Positions 37,403 through 46,916 of a stretch of 64,000 nucleotides of DNA are shown here, one piece after another. A model generated the notes under the pieces. It searched no databases and was not told the origin of the DNA. It was given only the letters and a program-made list of their open reading frames with translations. Each line of letters opens with the position of its first letter. The first letter of the stretch is position 1. Origin of the DNA: Thermocoleostomius sinensis A174 (lineage in GTDB: Bacteria > Cyanobacteriota > Cyanobacteriia > Elainellales > Elainellaceae). The DNA is taken from the NCBI RefSeq assembly GCF_026802175.1, contig NZ_CP113797.1:2705026-2769025 (forward strand), in the 5' to 3' direction. The translations under genes were made by a program, and so were the position numbers.

Positions 37403-37660
37403 CTAGATTTGTCCAGACATTGCCCACTCTTGCGGAGTATAGGTTTTCATCGTCAATGCATGAATAGCTTCAGACGACATAGCTTGCTGTAAAGTTCGAT
37501 AAACTAGCTGATGCTGTTGAATCAGGCGTTTACCCTCAAACTGCGAAGAAACAACCACTACTTGGTAATGATCGCGCGTTCCAGTCAGATCTTGAACCTG
37601 AACTTGAGCATCTGGCAGTCCAACTTTGATCATTTCCGCAACTTGATCGGGACTCACCAT
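37403..37660 (-). CDS. bolA: BolA family protein
   Basis: An 85-residue BolA-fold protein. VAEMIKVGLPDAQVQVQDLTG and the conserved FEGKRLIQQHQLVYRTLQQAMSSEAIHALTMKTYTPQEW region are diagnostic, with the cluster-binding His in the last segment. It should partner the glutaredoxin encoded 94 bases downstream in sensing or moving Fe-S clusters. Confidence 0.93.
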   Translation of the reverse strand: MVSPDQVAEMIKVGLPDAQVQVQDLTGTRDHYQVVVVSSQFEGKRLIQQHQLVYRTLQQAMSSEAIHALTMKTYTPQEWAMSGQI

Positions 37661-37696
37661 TCAACCTCCTGGGATGTGAATTTACCTTTAATTTTA

Positions 37697-38344
37697 CTAT
37701 TGAGGCACTGGCAACGCGGAGGTAGGCTCATTAGAACCGCGAGGATAGGGGGAATCAACGAATCCTAGTTCAAATAACTGCTGATAGGCCTGGCGTCCCA
37801 GATCGCGGGTTGGATTTTGACTACGAATGATTTGGATAAGCAGGGGAACAGCTAGTTCTGGCTTATTTTGGGCCCGATGCACCAACGCCAACTGATAGGT
37901 AGCTTGATCGCGCATCTGAGCCGTTTCTACGGCCTGGGCACGCTGTTCTTCGGCAATGCGATTGTCAATACCGGAAAAGCTAGCGGCTAGCTCTTGGTAG
38001 AAATTGGAAAGTTGATTAAACACTTGACGAGCTTCTTGTAGCTTTGAAACCGCCAACTCGTAGTTTTGGGCAGACACGGCGGCTCCCGCTTCGTCCATGA
38101 GCCGCTGACCGCCCTGGATGCTGAGGATGCTACCTTGGGCCAGCGGACGTAAATCGTCAGTTGTAGTGGCTGGCGTTGGTGCAGAACCTTCCTCTTCGGG
38201 CAGGGCTGGAACTTCGTCTGAAACATCAGGGGTTTGGGCTTGCACAACTGGGTGCCCAATGCCCACGAGTGCCATGGTTGACACAGTTGTCAGCAAAAGC
38301 AAACTCGTCGAAGGCAAAACGCGAAGGGGGTTAAACGCTACCAT
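37697..38344 (-). CDS. secreted protein with helical repeat region
   Basis: About 215 residues from ATG 38344, which directly precedes a signal peptide (LLLLTTVSTMALVGIGHPVVQAQ); the upstream 20 codons of the open frame are excluded. After a Pro/Glu/Thr-rich stretch, residues about 80-210 have a TPR-like helical pattern (AVSAQNYELAVSKLQEARQVFNQLSNFYQEL, YQLALVHRAQNKPELAVPLLIQII). It is probably periplasmic. I do not recognise a specific function. It ends 37 bases upstream of bolA on the same strand. Confidence 0.75.
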   Translation of the reverse strand: MVAFNPLRVLPSTSLLLLTTVSTMALVGIGHPVVQAQTPDVSDEVPALPEEEGSAPTPATTTDDLRPLAQGSILSIQGGQRLMDEAGAAVSAQNYELAVSKLQEARQVFNQLSNFYQELAASFSGIDNRIAEEQRAQAVETAQMRDQATYQLALVHRAQNKPELAVPLLIQIIRSQNPTRDLGRQAYQQLFELGFVDSPYPRGSNEPTSALPVPQ

Positions 38345-38498
38345 GAACTCACTCTGTTGAACTGTGTGACTGCAAACAAATTTGGTCTTGCGCCATCTTA
38401 CCACTGAGTGCTTTACTCCATTGAACTTTTTATTTTGATTGCTGCTTCGATGTGGCGTCCAGTTTTCAGGTCGTTTCGCCCTCGTCTCTTAGCTGGAT

Positions 38499-40229
38499 TT
38501 AACCGCATTGTCTGACTTCCGTGGCGATCGCCGCCGCCAACATAGCTGGTTCAATGGGTTTAGCTAGATGCTGTTGAAATCCAGCGACAAGGGACTGTTG
38601 CCGATTCGCCTCAGTAGCGTAGGCCGTGAGAGCGATCGCATAAATTGATTGGTAGGGAGCAGAGGACGATCGAATTTGCCGCAGCAAGGTATAGCCGTCC
38701 ATATCCTGCATGCCAATATCACACACTAAAACATCAAAAGGAGATGTTTCGACAGTATTAAATTCCAAGGCATCAAGGGCAGCTTGGGCAGAGGTGACGG
38801 CGGTTACGGTTGCACCTTCTTGTTCCAAGACAAAGGCAATGAATTTTAGAGTAGCAGGCTCATCTTCTACAACCAGTACCCGAATCCCCGACAAATCAAA
38901 CCGCTGCATGGTCGGAGCGATCGAGAGTTTGAACGAGGGAGAATGAGACACCAACGGCAGCCGCACTGTAAAGGTTGCACCCTGATTATTTCCTTGGCTT
39001 GCGGCGGTGATGGTGCCGCCATGCGCTTCTACCAGTTGTCGAGCGATCGACAGCCCTAGGCCTAATCCTCCATACTGGCGGGTGATTGATCCATCGCCTT
39101 GGCGAAAGCGCTCAAAAATAAATGGCAACAGGTCAGGATCAATGCCCTGTCCCGTATCGCGGATGGTGATTTGAGCATAGCGATCGACTCGCTCTAAGCC
39201 AACGTAAATTTGACCGCCCTCTGGAGTGAACTTGATTGCATTGGACAGCAAATTCCAGATCACTTGTTGCAATCGCCCTACATCGCCCATAATCTGGCCA
39301 ACTGTTGGATCAAGATTGGTCTCAAGGCGAATCGATTTTGCATCGGCAGATAATCCGACGGTTTCCAAGGCCGCGGCGATCGGAGTGATCAACGAAACAA
39401 AGGTTAAATTCAGCGTCAGTTTCCCCTGGACAATACGTGACAGATCGAGCAAATCATCGACAAGTTGAGCCTGGCGTTTAGCACTTTGTTCGATCGCATC
39501 CAACGCTTCTTGATATTTGTCTGCTGATAGTTGCTTGGTTTGCAGCACCTTCGTCCAGCCTAGAATCGGGGTGAGGGGGGTTCTCAACTCGTGGGAAAGC
39601 GTCGCCAAAAATTCATCTTTGCTGCGGTTGGCTAGTTCTGCCTCGGCTCGTGCCTGTTGTTCTTGCTGCAATAGCTGTTCTCGTTCGGTTTCAGATCGTT
39701 TGCGATCATCAATATCTCGCTGAATGGCTACAAAGTGAGTGATAGTCTGATTGCCATTCCGAATCGGCGTAATGTTCCACTCAACATAAAATGGAGTTCG
39801 GTCTTTGCGATAGTTAATTGCTTCGCCATGAAAGGGCTTGCCTTGAGCAAGATGAGTCCGCAACTTGTCTAATACCGTGCGATCGGTTTCTGGCCCTTGC
39901 AAAATTCGCGGTGTTTTCCCCAATACATCTTCGCTGCGATAGCCTGTCATTTCGCTGAAGGCCGGATTCACATAGACGATCTCAGGACCTGGTGGATTCA
40001 ATTGGGCGGTGGTGATGATGATTGAATCCCGCGATTGCTGAACAGCCGAAAGCAACAACCGAATGGCTTCTTCGGCCATTTGCAAATCTCGTAGAGCTGC
40101 TGTCAACCGTTCCAGTGATTCGGTTAATCGACTTTTCTGTTGGGGCGGCAACTGCTTGGCATTTTGCTCAAACTCGGCCACCCTTTGTTGCACATCTTGA
40201 ATTTGATCAATAAATTCGTCGCCGTTCAC
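38499..40229 (-). CDS. PAS-domain hybrid histidine kinase with C-terminal receiver
   Basis: A 576-residue soluble sensor kinase. Order: N-terminal coiled coil (1-60), PAS with PAC (about 62-178, VYVNPAFSEMTGYRSEDVLGKTPRILQGPETD, a LOV-like text without the NCRFLQ cysteine), linker coiled coil, HisKA with phospho-His213 (LSHELRTPLTP), ATPase (about 325-430, with IWNLLSNAIKFTPEGG and DTGQGI), and a receiver (about 450-570) with Asp in VLVCDIGMQDMDG and Lys in HLAKP. The signal is unknown. No membrane segment is present. A separate regulator is not encoded beside it. Confidence 0.92.
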   Translation of the reverse strand: MNGDEFIDQIQDVQQRVAEFEQNAKQLPPQQKSRLTESLERLTAALRDLQMAEEAIRLLLSAVQQSRDSIIITTAQLNPPGPEIVYVNPAFSEMTGYRSEDVLGKTPRILQGPETDRTVLDKLRTHLAQGKPFHGEAINYRKDRTPFYVEWNITPIRNGNQTITHFVAIQRDIDDRKRSETEREQLLQQEQQARAEAELANRSKDEFLATLSHELRTPLTPILGWTKVLQTKQLSADKYQEALDAIEQSAKRQAQLVDDLLDLSRIVQGKLTLNLTFVSLITPIAAALETVGLSADAKSIRLETNLDPTVGQIMGDVGRLQQVIWNLLSNAIKFTPEGGQIYVGLERVDRYAQITIRDTGQGIDPDLLPFIFERFRQGDGSITRQYGGLGLGLSIARQLVEAHGGTITAASQGNNQGATFTVRLPLVSHSPSFKLSIAPTMQRFDLSGIRVLVVEDEPATLKFIAFVLEQEGATVTAVTSAQAALDALEFNTVETSPFDVLVCDIGMQDMDGYTLLRQIRSSSAPYQSIYAIALTAYATEANRQQSLVAGFQQHLAKPIEPAMLAAAIATEVRQCG

Positions 40230-40361
40230 CTGTTTCGCAACCCAACAACACCGACTCCTATTGTGAAGAAATATATCAACAAAAACATTGCCACAGAGAG
40301 AGATTTATGAGGAACACAGAAGGCAGGTTAAGTTGGTTGGTAGTACGATTGCTCTATGTGC

Positions 40362-40402
40362 TAAGTTGATGAGCATCACAAGTTATAAGTTGATGAGCAT
40401 CA
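40362..40402. promoter_or_regulatory. two direct repeats containing a dyad, between the kinase gene and ruvC
   Basis: The 17-base unit TAAGTTGATGAGCATCA occurs perfectly at 40362-40378 and 40386-40402, spaced 24 bases. Each holds the dyad TGATG-AG-CATCA. It looks like a double operator; the protein is unknown. It lies 86-126 bases before the ruvC start. Confidence 0.45.
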
Positions 40403-40487
40403 GGTTATCTACCCATGGCTTGGGTGCTGGGGGAACAGGGCTAGGGGCTAGAATTGTAAGACCACGGCTATGGCTGGAACGTAACCT

Positions 40488-40985
40488 ATGACAGTTTTGT
40501 ATGATTTAGCTGACTGCGTAATTCTTGGCATCGATCCAGCGATCGCCACAATTGGCTTCGGTGTGATTCGCGGCAAGCAAGCTTTAGACTATGGTGTGAT
40601 TACCACGCCTGCCAAACAACCGATGTACGAGCGCTTGAGTCAGATTCGCTCGGACATTCAAGAGTTGTGCGATTTGATCCAGCCAGATCTAGCGGCGATC
40701 GAGATGCCGTTTTTTGGGCGTGAAAATACTAACGCCAGCAAGGTGCTACGGGCCCTGGGTGTGATTGAATTGGCCCTAGGCGATTGGGGCTTGACTGAAC
40801 TTGTGTTCCTGCATCAATCGCAGGTAAAGGCGGCCGTGGCGCAGTATGGAGCTAATAAAGGGGAAATTAAGCAAGCCGTGATGCACATTTTTGGGCTGGC
40901 GCACCCCCCCTCACCGGATGACAGTGCTGATGGCTTGGCCATTGCTTATGCGGCTCAATGTGGCGCACGGGCCAATGTGGCATAG
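40488..40985 (+). CDS. ruvC: Holliday junction endonuclease RuvC
   Basis: A 165-residue resolvase. The acidic active-site residues are in ILGIDPAIATIGFGVI, AIEMPFFGRENTNASKVLRALGV and PDDSADGLAIAYA. It cuts Holliday junctions with RuvAB, which are not in the window. The start at the first ATG is preceded by CTGGAACGTAACCT, without a strong ribosome site. The stop codon lies within an inverted repeat. Confidence 0.93.
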   Translation: MTVLYDLADCVILGIDPAIATIGFGVIRGKQALDYGVITTPAKQPMYERLSQIRSDIQELCDLIQPDLAAIEMPFFGRENTNASKVLRALGVIELALGDWGLTELVFLHQSQVKAAVAQYGANKGEIKQAVMHIFGLAHPPSPDDSADGLAIAYAAQCGARANVA

Positions 40986-41032
40986 TAGGGGCGATCCGCG
41001 CATCGACCCCACTTTGCGCATCGCCTTTACTA
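40983..41032. terminator. inverted repeat between convergent ruvC and chlI
   Basis: TAGTAGGGGCGAT at 40983-40995 pairs with ATCGCCTTTACTA at 41020-41032 over 13 bases, with two G-U pairs in RNA. The first arm includes the ruvC stop codon, and the second lies 10 bases from the chlI stop. It probably serves as a terminator or 3' end barrier for both genes. Confidence 0.5.
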
Positions 41033-41041
41033 CAGACATGA

Positions 41042-42169
41042 CTATCGCACTCCAGCAGGTTTACCCGTACCGTTTTGGCTAGCTTCGGTTTCTGGATCGG
41101 CAAGCCCAAACACCTGATTGAACACCTTTTGCACTTTGTAACCAGAATCGATCGACTCCAACGGGTCTTTCCGTAAGCGGTGGCGCAAGGCCATGACAAT
41201 TACCCGGCGAATGTCATCAACCGTGACTTCGGTGCGGCCTTCCAATGCAGCCAGGGCTTTGGCAGTGCGATTCGTGACAATATCGCCGCGCAGACCGTCT
41301 ACATCCAGTTCAGCACAAACCTGTGAAATGTTCACCTTCAATTCATGGTCAATCGAGACCAACTTGAGGCGTTCTTGTGCACTGATTAGCTTTTGCTGAA
41401 GGGCTGCTTGTTGCGCTTGATATTTTTCTAGAAAGGCGTCTGGATCTTGGTCAAATTCCGATCGCTGTTCCACAATTTCGACGCGCAGGGTTGGATCTTT
41501 GACGGTGCGGATTTCGGCATGTAAGCCAAAGCGATCGAGCAATTGCGGTCGCAGTTCACCTTCTTCGGGGTTGCCCGACCCCACCAACACAAATCGGGCT
41601 GGATGACGAATGGAGATGCCTTCTCGCTCTACCGTGTTCCAACCAGAAGCGGCCGAATCGAGCAGGACATCCACCAGATGATCATCTAATAAATTCACTT
41701 CATCCACATAGAGAATGCCCCGATTGGCTTGAGCGAGGAGTCCTGGCTCGAAGGCCTTGACACCTTCCGACAGCGCTTTTTCAATATCGATCGTGCCACA
41801 GACGCGATCTTCAGTCGCGCCCAAGGGCAGATCGATCATGGGCACTTTTTTCTTTATCGTGGTGATTGCGTCGCCCGCTTCAATCTGCTGCTTCACCCAG
41901 TCGCTCATCAAGCCTGGATCACTAGGATGGCTGTTGAAGGGATCGCCAGAGACGACTTCGATGTCCGGCAACACATCAGCCAAGGCTCGAATAGTGGTGG
42001 ATTTGCCCGTGCCGCGATCGCCCATGATCATGACGCCGCCAATTTTGGGATCGATCACATTTAGCAATAACGCCAGCTTCATCTCCTCCTGTCCAACAAT
42101 CGCAGTGAAGGGAAACACGGCGCGACGAGTCGAAAATTTAGCAGAGGAACTGGCAATGGTAGGACTCAC
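41042..42169 (-). CDS. chlI: magnesium chelatase ATPase subunit I
   Basis: A 375-residue AAA+ protein. Walker A is in [19 protein letters not shown], Walker B in [24 protein letters not shown], and [23 protein letters not shown] carries sensor residues. ChlI drives Mg2+ insertion by ChlH through a ChlI-ChlD ring. The insertion [44 protein letters not shown] is typical of the plant/cyanobacterial form. The chlH gene is 9 kb away on the other strand; chlD is not here. Confidence 0.96.
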   Translation of the reverse strand: MSPTIASSSAKFSTRRAVFPFTAIVGQEEMKLALLLNVIDPKIGGVMIMGDRGTGKSTTIRALADVLPDIEVVSGDPFNSHPSDPGLMSDWVKQQIEAGDAITTIKKKVPMIDLPLGATEDRVCGTIDIEKALSEGVKAFEPGLLAQANRGILYVDEVNLLDDHLVDVLLDSAASGWNTVEREGISIRHPARFVLVGSGNPEEGELRPQLLDRFGLHAEIRTVKDPTLRVEIVEQRSEFDQDPDAFLEKYQAQQAALQQKLISAQERLKLVSIDHELKVNISQVCAELDVDGLRGDIVTNRTAKALAALEGRTEVTVDDIRRVIVMALRHRLRKDPLESIDSGYKVQKVFNQVFGLADPETEASQNGTGKPAGVR

Positions 42170-42456
42170 AGGATTACCTAAATTCTAATAACGCGACATT
42201 AAGACTGTTTTTCATTTTGACACATTCAGGGAAAGCGAATGCTGCCGACTAGCTATCTTTGGAAATTTGCGATCGGAGGTAGGAGGTAATGTTATACGCC
42301 GTTATACGCCAATTACCAGTTCGTCGCTGATCTTAGCTGGTCATGAATTGAAGACCTGAACCAAGCACTGACATCAGTCTCGAGTGAGCATTCGCTACGA
42401 TCAATTAATCAAGCAATTAATTAAGACAAATTGGAGACAGATTCAGGAGAACGGCA

Positions 42457-42867
42457 ATGAGTGTTTTAGGAAATCTCATCTGGCTGATTTTTGGAGGATT
42501 GGTGAGCGGCTTCGGATACATTATCGGGGGCTTGACTTTGTGCTTGACGATCGTTGGCATTCCCTTCGGGCTGCAAGCCATCAAGCTGGGCATTGCAACG
42601 CTGACCCCCTTTGGACGGGAGGTCGTTGAACTAAAGGAGGCTGACAGCACATTGAGGCTGGTGTTTAACCTAATTTGGATTGTGCTGTTTGGCTGGGAGA
42701 TTGCGCTGTCTCACCTAATTCACGGCGTGATTTTAGCCATCACTATCATTGGGTTGCCCTTTGCTAAACAGCACTTTAAATTACTGGAAATGGCGCTGCT
42801 GCCCTTTGGTCGTGAATTTCGTCGCGTCCGCGTCAATCGCCCCTACCTCACCGATCGGCTAACCTGA
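42457..42867 (+). CDS. yccF: YccF domain membrane protein
   Basis: A 136-residue inner-membrane protein with two YccF repeats: LIWLIFGGLVSGFGYIIGGLTLCLTIVGIPFGLQAIKL and the similar LIWIVLFGWEIALSHLIHGVILAITIIGLPFAKQHFKL, each followed by PFGRE. The family function is unknown. A GGAG ribosome site lies 8 bases before the ATG. It may be cotranscribed with dapB, which begins about 48 bases after its stop. Confidence 0.9.
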   Translation: MSVLGNLIWLIFGGLVSGFGYIIGGLTLCLTIVGIPFGLQAIKLGIATLTPFGREVVELKEADSTLRLVFNLIWIVLFGWEIALSHLIHGVILAITIIGLPFAKQHFKLLEMALLPFGREFRRVRVNRPYLTDRLT

Positions 42868-42914
42868 TCTCAACCTGATCTACAATGCCTTTGTCGCAAT
42901 CAACACAGGATAGT

Positions 42915-43742
42915 ATGGCAAGTCAGGCTGCAATTCCAGTCGTCGTCAATGGGGCAGGCGGCAAGATGGGTCGGGAGGTGGTTAAGGCAGTGGCCGCAGC
43001 GGATGACATGTCTCTCGTGGCTGCCGTCGATCGCAGCCCCGACTTACAGGGTCAAGACATTGGCGAACTGGCAGGTTGCGGCGAATTGGAAGTGCCGATC
43101 GTCAATGATCTTCAAGCGGCGTTGGTGCTCTCGACGCAGGAGCGCGGAACCCCCGTCATGGTAGATTTTACGCACCCGGATTCGGTGTATGACAATGTGC
43201 GCACGGCGATCGCCTATGGAGTGCGTCCGGTCGTGGGAACCACAGGACTCAGCGCTGAAGAAATTCAAGACTTAGCGGAGTTTGCCGACAAAGCGAGTAC
43301 GGGTGCTGCAATTATTCCCAATTTTTCGATCGGCATGGTGTTGTTGCAACAGGCAGCCGTGCGCGCCTCGCAGTATTTTGATCATGTAGAGATTTTGGAA
43401 CTGCACCACAATCAAAAAGCCGATGCGCCCAGTGGTACAGCTATTCAAACGGCTCAATTGCTGGCTGAGTTGGGTAAATCCTATAACCCGGCCCGCGTCA
43501 ACGAAACCGAGAAAATGCCCGGAGCACGCGGCACTTGCACTTCGGAGGGAATTCGGATTCACAGTATTCGCTTACCAGGACTGATTGCCCACCAGGAAGT
43601 GATCTTTGGTGCACCTGGAGAACTCTATACGTTGCGCCACGATACGAGCGATCGCGCTTGCTATATGCCCGGCGTGCTGTTGACCATTCGTAAAGTGCTT
43701 CCGCTGAAGTCGCTGGTGTATGGACTAGAAAAGCTGCTGTAA
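42915..43742 (+). CDS. dapB: 4-hydroxy-tetrahydrodipicolinate reductase
   Basis: A 275-residue NAD(P)H-dependent enzyme of lysine and diaminopimelate synthesis. The nucleotide loop [31 protein letters not shown], and the active-site [15 protein letters not shown] are diagnostic. The ATG at 42915 gives the usual family length and has an AGGA ribosome site; the earlier ATG at 42885 would add ten residues. The product feeds the peptidoglycan pathway. Confidence 0.95.
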   Translation: MASQAAIPVVVNGAGGKMGREVVKAVAAADDMSLVAAVDRSPDLQGQDIGELAGCGELEVPIVNDLQAALVLSTQERGTPVMVDFTHPDSVYDNVRTAIAYGVRPVVGTTGLSAEEIQDLAEFADKASTGAAIIPNFSIGMVLLQQAAVRASQYFDHVEILELHHNQKADAPSGTAIQTAQLLAELGKSYNPARVNETEKMPGARGTCTSEGIRIHSIRLPGLIAHQEVIFGAPGELYTLRHDTSDRACYMPGVLLTIRKVLPLKSLVYGLEKLL

Positions 43743-44060
43743 TAATCCGCTGCCAGAGGCGGGTGTTCACTAAAATATGAAATCATTGAACACTTCTGCC
43801 TAAATCTCTCTCCTAAAATAGGCGAGAAACTCTCGATTTGGCTCTCCTGCTCCAGCGGATGGAAGCAGGGGTTAGGGATGAGAGTAGTTCTAGATACGAG
43901 TCCACCGATGTTACTAGGCGAATAAAGTTCGAGCCGTCCCCACCACAGGGTAGAATGCGGATGGTTTTTGGCAGGTTGAGTCTGCCAGTTCTCATCGATT
44001 TGATTGACTTTAGCTTAACCAAAGCTTAACCAAACAGTTGACTGTAAGGAGGGTAACGTC
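43743..44060. other. intergenic region with a dispersed palindromic repeat
   Basis: No gene is supported. The part 43841-43885 (CTCTCCTGCTCC ... GGAAGCAGGGGTTAGGGATGAGAG) belongs to the same repeat family as 16314 and 49182. A TTAACCAAAGC-type repeat and a ribosome site (AAGGAGG, 44046-44052) for the next gene close the region. Confidence 0.5.
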
Positions 44061-45422
44061 CTGGCTACTCGTGTCGTTCTTGTGCGTCATGGTGAAAGTA
44101 CCTACAATGCTGAACGTCGAGTTCAGGGACACTGCGATGCATCCCGGCTAACGGAAAAGGGGCGAGCAGGTGCTCGTCAAGTTGGAGCCACGCTCAAAGA
44201 ATTACACTTTGCCGCCATCTACAGCAGTCCGCTGCAACGGGCCCGCGAAACCGCAGAGCTTATTCGATCGACCCTGCTTGACCAGAATGGCTCCGCTGCA
44301 CCAGCTTTATACCTAACCGACAACCTTAAAGAAATTAGTTTGCCGTTGTGGGAAGGCTTGACGTTTCAAGAGGTTGAAGAAAAGTATGCCGAGGGCTATG
44401 CGGCGTGGCGCGAGCGCCCCCATGAACTATGCATGGAGATTGTCACCGATCAGGGCATGGAACCGTTTTATCCCGTACCGACCCTATATGACCAAGCACG
44501 ACGTTGTTGGCAAGAGGTGCTGTCTCGTCATTCTGGAGAAACCATTTTGCTGGTCGCTCACAGTGGCATCAATCGTTGCTTAATCAATACGGCGATCGGG
44601 TTAGGGCCAAAATCCTATCAGTCCATTCATCAATCTAATTGTGGTATTAGTGTCCTCAATTTTGCTGGGCAGTTGGGCGACTCTGTGCAACTAGAATCAG
44701 TCAACTTGACGGCACATTTAGGGGAACCACTCCCTAAACCTAGAAATAACCATACGCCTCGATTTTTGCTAGTTCGGCATGGCGAAACGGACTGGAATCG
44801 CCAGCAACGCTTTCAAGGTCAAATGGATATACCGCTTAACGATCAAGGACGGGTGCAAGCTCAACAAGCTGCTGCATTTCTAGCGAATGTGCCCATCGAT
44901 CGGGCAATTAGTAGCCCGATGCTCCGGCCCAAGGAAACCGCCGAAGTGATTTTGCAACACCATCCCAACCTTTCCCTAGAACTCGATGGCAAGTTGCGTG
45001 AAATTAGCCATGGACTGTGGGAAGGCAAGCTAGAAGCAGAGATTGAGCAAGCTTTTCCGGGTACTCTGGCGCAATGGAAAACGGCTCCTGAGACAGTGCA
45101 GATGCCTGAAGGCGAGAACTTACAGCAGGTTTGGCAACGGGCGATCGCGGCTTGGAACGCTATGTTGAATTCCACCCCCCCCAGCGGCGGCGATCGTCCC
45201 TTCACCACGTTGGTAGTAGCCCACGATGCAGTCAACAAAGCGCTATTATGCCACCTTGTCGGGTTGGGACCTCAGCACTTTTGGACGTTCAAACAGGGCA
45301 ATGGCTCTGTCACCGTAATTGATTATCCGCAAGGCATCACCGGCAATCCCTTAATCCATGCTCTCAATATCACCAGCCACTTGGGAAGCGTGCTCGATCG
45401 AACGGCCGCAGGCGCATTGTAA
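44061..45422 (+). CDS. tandem two-domain histidine phosphatase
   Basis: A 453-residue protein made of two histidine phosphatase (phosphoglycerate mutase-like) domains: the first with VLVRHGESTYNAERRVQGHCDA (about residues 5-28), the second with LLVRHGETDWNRQQRFQGQMDI (about 235-257). Both also have SSPLQRARETA- or SSPMLRPKETA-type motifs and a late His (VAHSGINR, VAHDAVNK). The best start is CTG at 44061, because AAGGAGG lies 8 bases before it and the protein then begins with the family's MATRVVLVRHG-like text; the GTG at 44082 would cut the first catalytic strand. Substrates are unknown. Confidence 0.85.
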   Translation: MATRVVLVRHGESTYNAERRVQGHCDASRLTEKGRAGARQVGATLKELHFAAIYSSPLQRARETAELIRSTLLDQNGSAAPALYLTDNLKEISLPLWEGLTFQEVEEKYAEGYAAWRERPHELCMEIVTDQGMEPFYPVPTLYDQARRCWQEVLSRHSGETILLVAHSGINRCLINTAIGLGPKSYQSIHQSNCGISVLNFAGQLGDSVQLESVNLTAHLGEPLPKPRNNHTPRFLLVRHGETDWNRQQRFQGQMDIPLNDQGRVQAQQAAAFLANVPIDRAISSPMLRPKETAEVILQHHPNLSLELDGKLREISHGLWEGKLEAEIEQAFPGTLAQWKTAPETVQMPEGENLQQVWQRAIAAWNAMLNSTPPSGGDRPFTTLVVAHDAVNKALLCHLVGLGPQHFWTFKQGNGSVTVIDYPQGITGNPLIHALNITSHLGSVLDRTAAGAL

Positions 45423-45425
45423 TCC

Positions 45426-46742
45426 GTGGAAGCCAGTATGTCGAAGGAACTGCTTCAACAGGTTCGGCTGATTGATCCAAACACCAGCACCGATCGCAGG
45501 GTTGATGTGCTGGTAGTAGATGGCAAAATAGCCGCGATCGAGGAGAAACTGGTTGATATTCCAGCCGATGTTCAGGTGCAGCATTGTGCAGGACTGGTTT
45601 TAGGACCAGGGCTGATGGATTTGTATAGTCACTCTGGAGAGCCTGGCTTTGAAGCCCGCGAAACCTTAGATTCGTTGCGGCAAGCGGCCCTCGCAGGAGG
45701 CTTTACTCGCCTAACGCTGTTGCCGGATACACATCCCCCACTTGACAATCGCGCGAGTGTGGAGTGGATGCAATCGCAATCCTCCCGATATGTGCCTATG
45801 GCTCAATTGCCTAATGACCAATCGACTCAGTACCACGCTGCCTTACCCAAGCTCAATTACTGGGGAGCATTGACACTGGGAACGCAAGGCGAACAAATGG
45901 TGGAATTGATGGAACTGGCTGAAGCGGGCGTGATTGGGTTTACAGATGGTAAACCGATTGCCAATACCTCGCTGCTGCGAAGACTTTTGGACTATGGACA
46001 AGTGCTACAAAAACCGATCGCCCTCTACTGCTGCGATCGCAGTCTAGCTGGAGGAGGGGTCGTGCGGGATGGGCTAGAGGCGGTGCGGTTAGGGTTACCG
46101 GGCAGTCCAGTGATAGCTGAAACGGTGCCGCTTGCTGCTGTATTGGAGTGTGTGGCCGAGGTGGGAACACCAGTGCATCTCATGCGAATCTCGACGGCAC
46201 GGGGGGTTGAACGACTGCGGGCTGCTAAAGCAGAAGGGTTGCCCGTCACTGCCAGTACCACCTGGATGCATTTACTGTTGAACGTGACCTCGGTGCATGC
46301 CTATGACCCCAGCCTATGCCTCGACCCGCCCTTGGGTAATCCCAGCGATCAAGCGGCCCTGATTCAAGGCTTGCAGGATGGCACGATTGACGCCATTGCC
46401 ATTGATCACACCCCTCTCACCTATGAAGAAAAGACCGTAGCCTTTGCCGAAGCTCCACCCGGTGCGATTGGGCTGGAACTGGCCTTGCCGCTGCTGTGGC
46501 AAACCTTTGTGGCATCGAACCGCTGGTCGGCCGTGGCGCTATGGCAATCCCTCAGCACCAATCCTGCCAAATGTTTACATCAGCCCACCCCCCAATTGCA
46601 ACTCAACCAACCCACAGACCTGATTTTATTTGACCCCAACCTCGTCTGGACTCTGACGCCAACGACCCTGAAATCTCGATCGGCCAACACCCCGTGGTTG
46701 GGACATGAAATTCAGGGACGGGTGATTAAAATCTGGGGATAA
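45426..46742 (+). CDS. dihydroorotase homologue, probably inactive (PyrC'-like)
   Basis: A 438-residue amidohydrolase of the class I dihydroorotase type, three bases after the phosphatase gene. The fold is intact, but key residues differ: the DxHVHxR metal motif reads DLYSHSG, MPNTxP reads LPDTHP, HCED reads YCCD, the CHIST His reads MRIST, and PHHL reads WMHL. Three metal-binding His and the substrate Arg are therefore gone; the late DHTP Asp remains. Inactive PyrC' proteins in other bacteria hold aspartate transcarbamoylase together, and this may be the role. The start is GTG 45426 or ATG 45438. Confidence 0.8.
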   Translation: MEASMSKELLQQVRLIDPNTSTDRRVDVLVVDGKIAAIEEKLVDIPADVQVQHCAGLVLGPGLMDLYSHSGEPGFEARETLDSLRQAALAGGFTRLTLLPDTHPPLDNRASVEWMQSQSSRYVPMAQLPNDQSTQYHAALPKLNYWGALTLGTQGEQMVELMELAEAGVIGFTDGKPIANTSLLRRLLDYGQVLQKPIALYCCDRSLAGGGVVRDGLEAVRLGLPGSPVIAETVPLAAVLECVAEVGTPVHLMRISTARGVERLRAAKAEGLPVTASTTWMHLLLNVTSVHAYDPSLCLDPPLGNPSDQAALIQGLQDGTIDAIAIDHTPLTYEEKTVAFAEAPPGAIGLELALPLLWQTFVASNRWSAVALWQSLSTNPAKCLHQPTPQLQLNQPTDLILFDPNLVWTLTPTTLKSRSANTPWLGHEIQGRVIKIWG

Positions 46743-46916
46743 TCGACGGCATCTACATAAGAAAAACTTCGGGGATAAAGCTGTTCGGTCTAAAATCATG
46801 AATCGAAATTCGTGAAAAGCTGATACCCTGATCCTGAGCTAACAAGGTAGTTAGGTGCACTTGGAGTACAATGTACACCCCGCTGTTCCTTCATCCTGGT
46901 TTCCCTGAGGTTTGAG

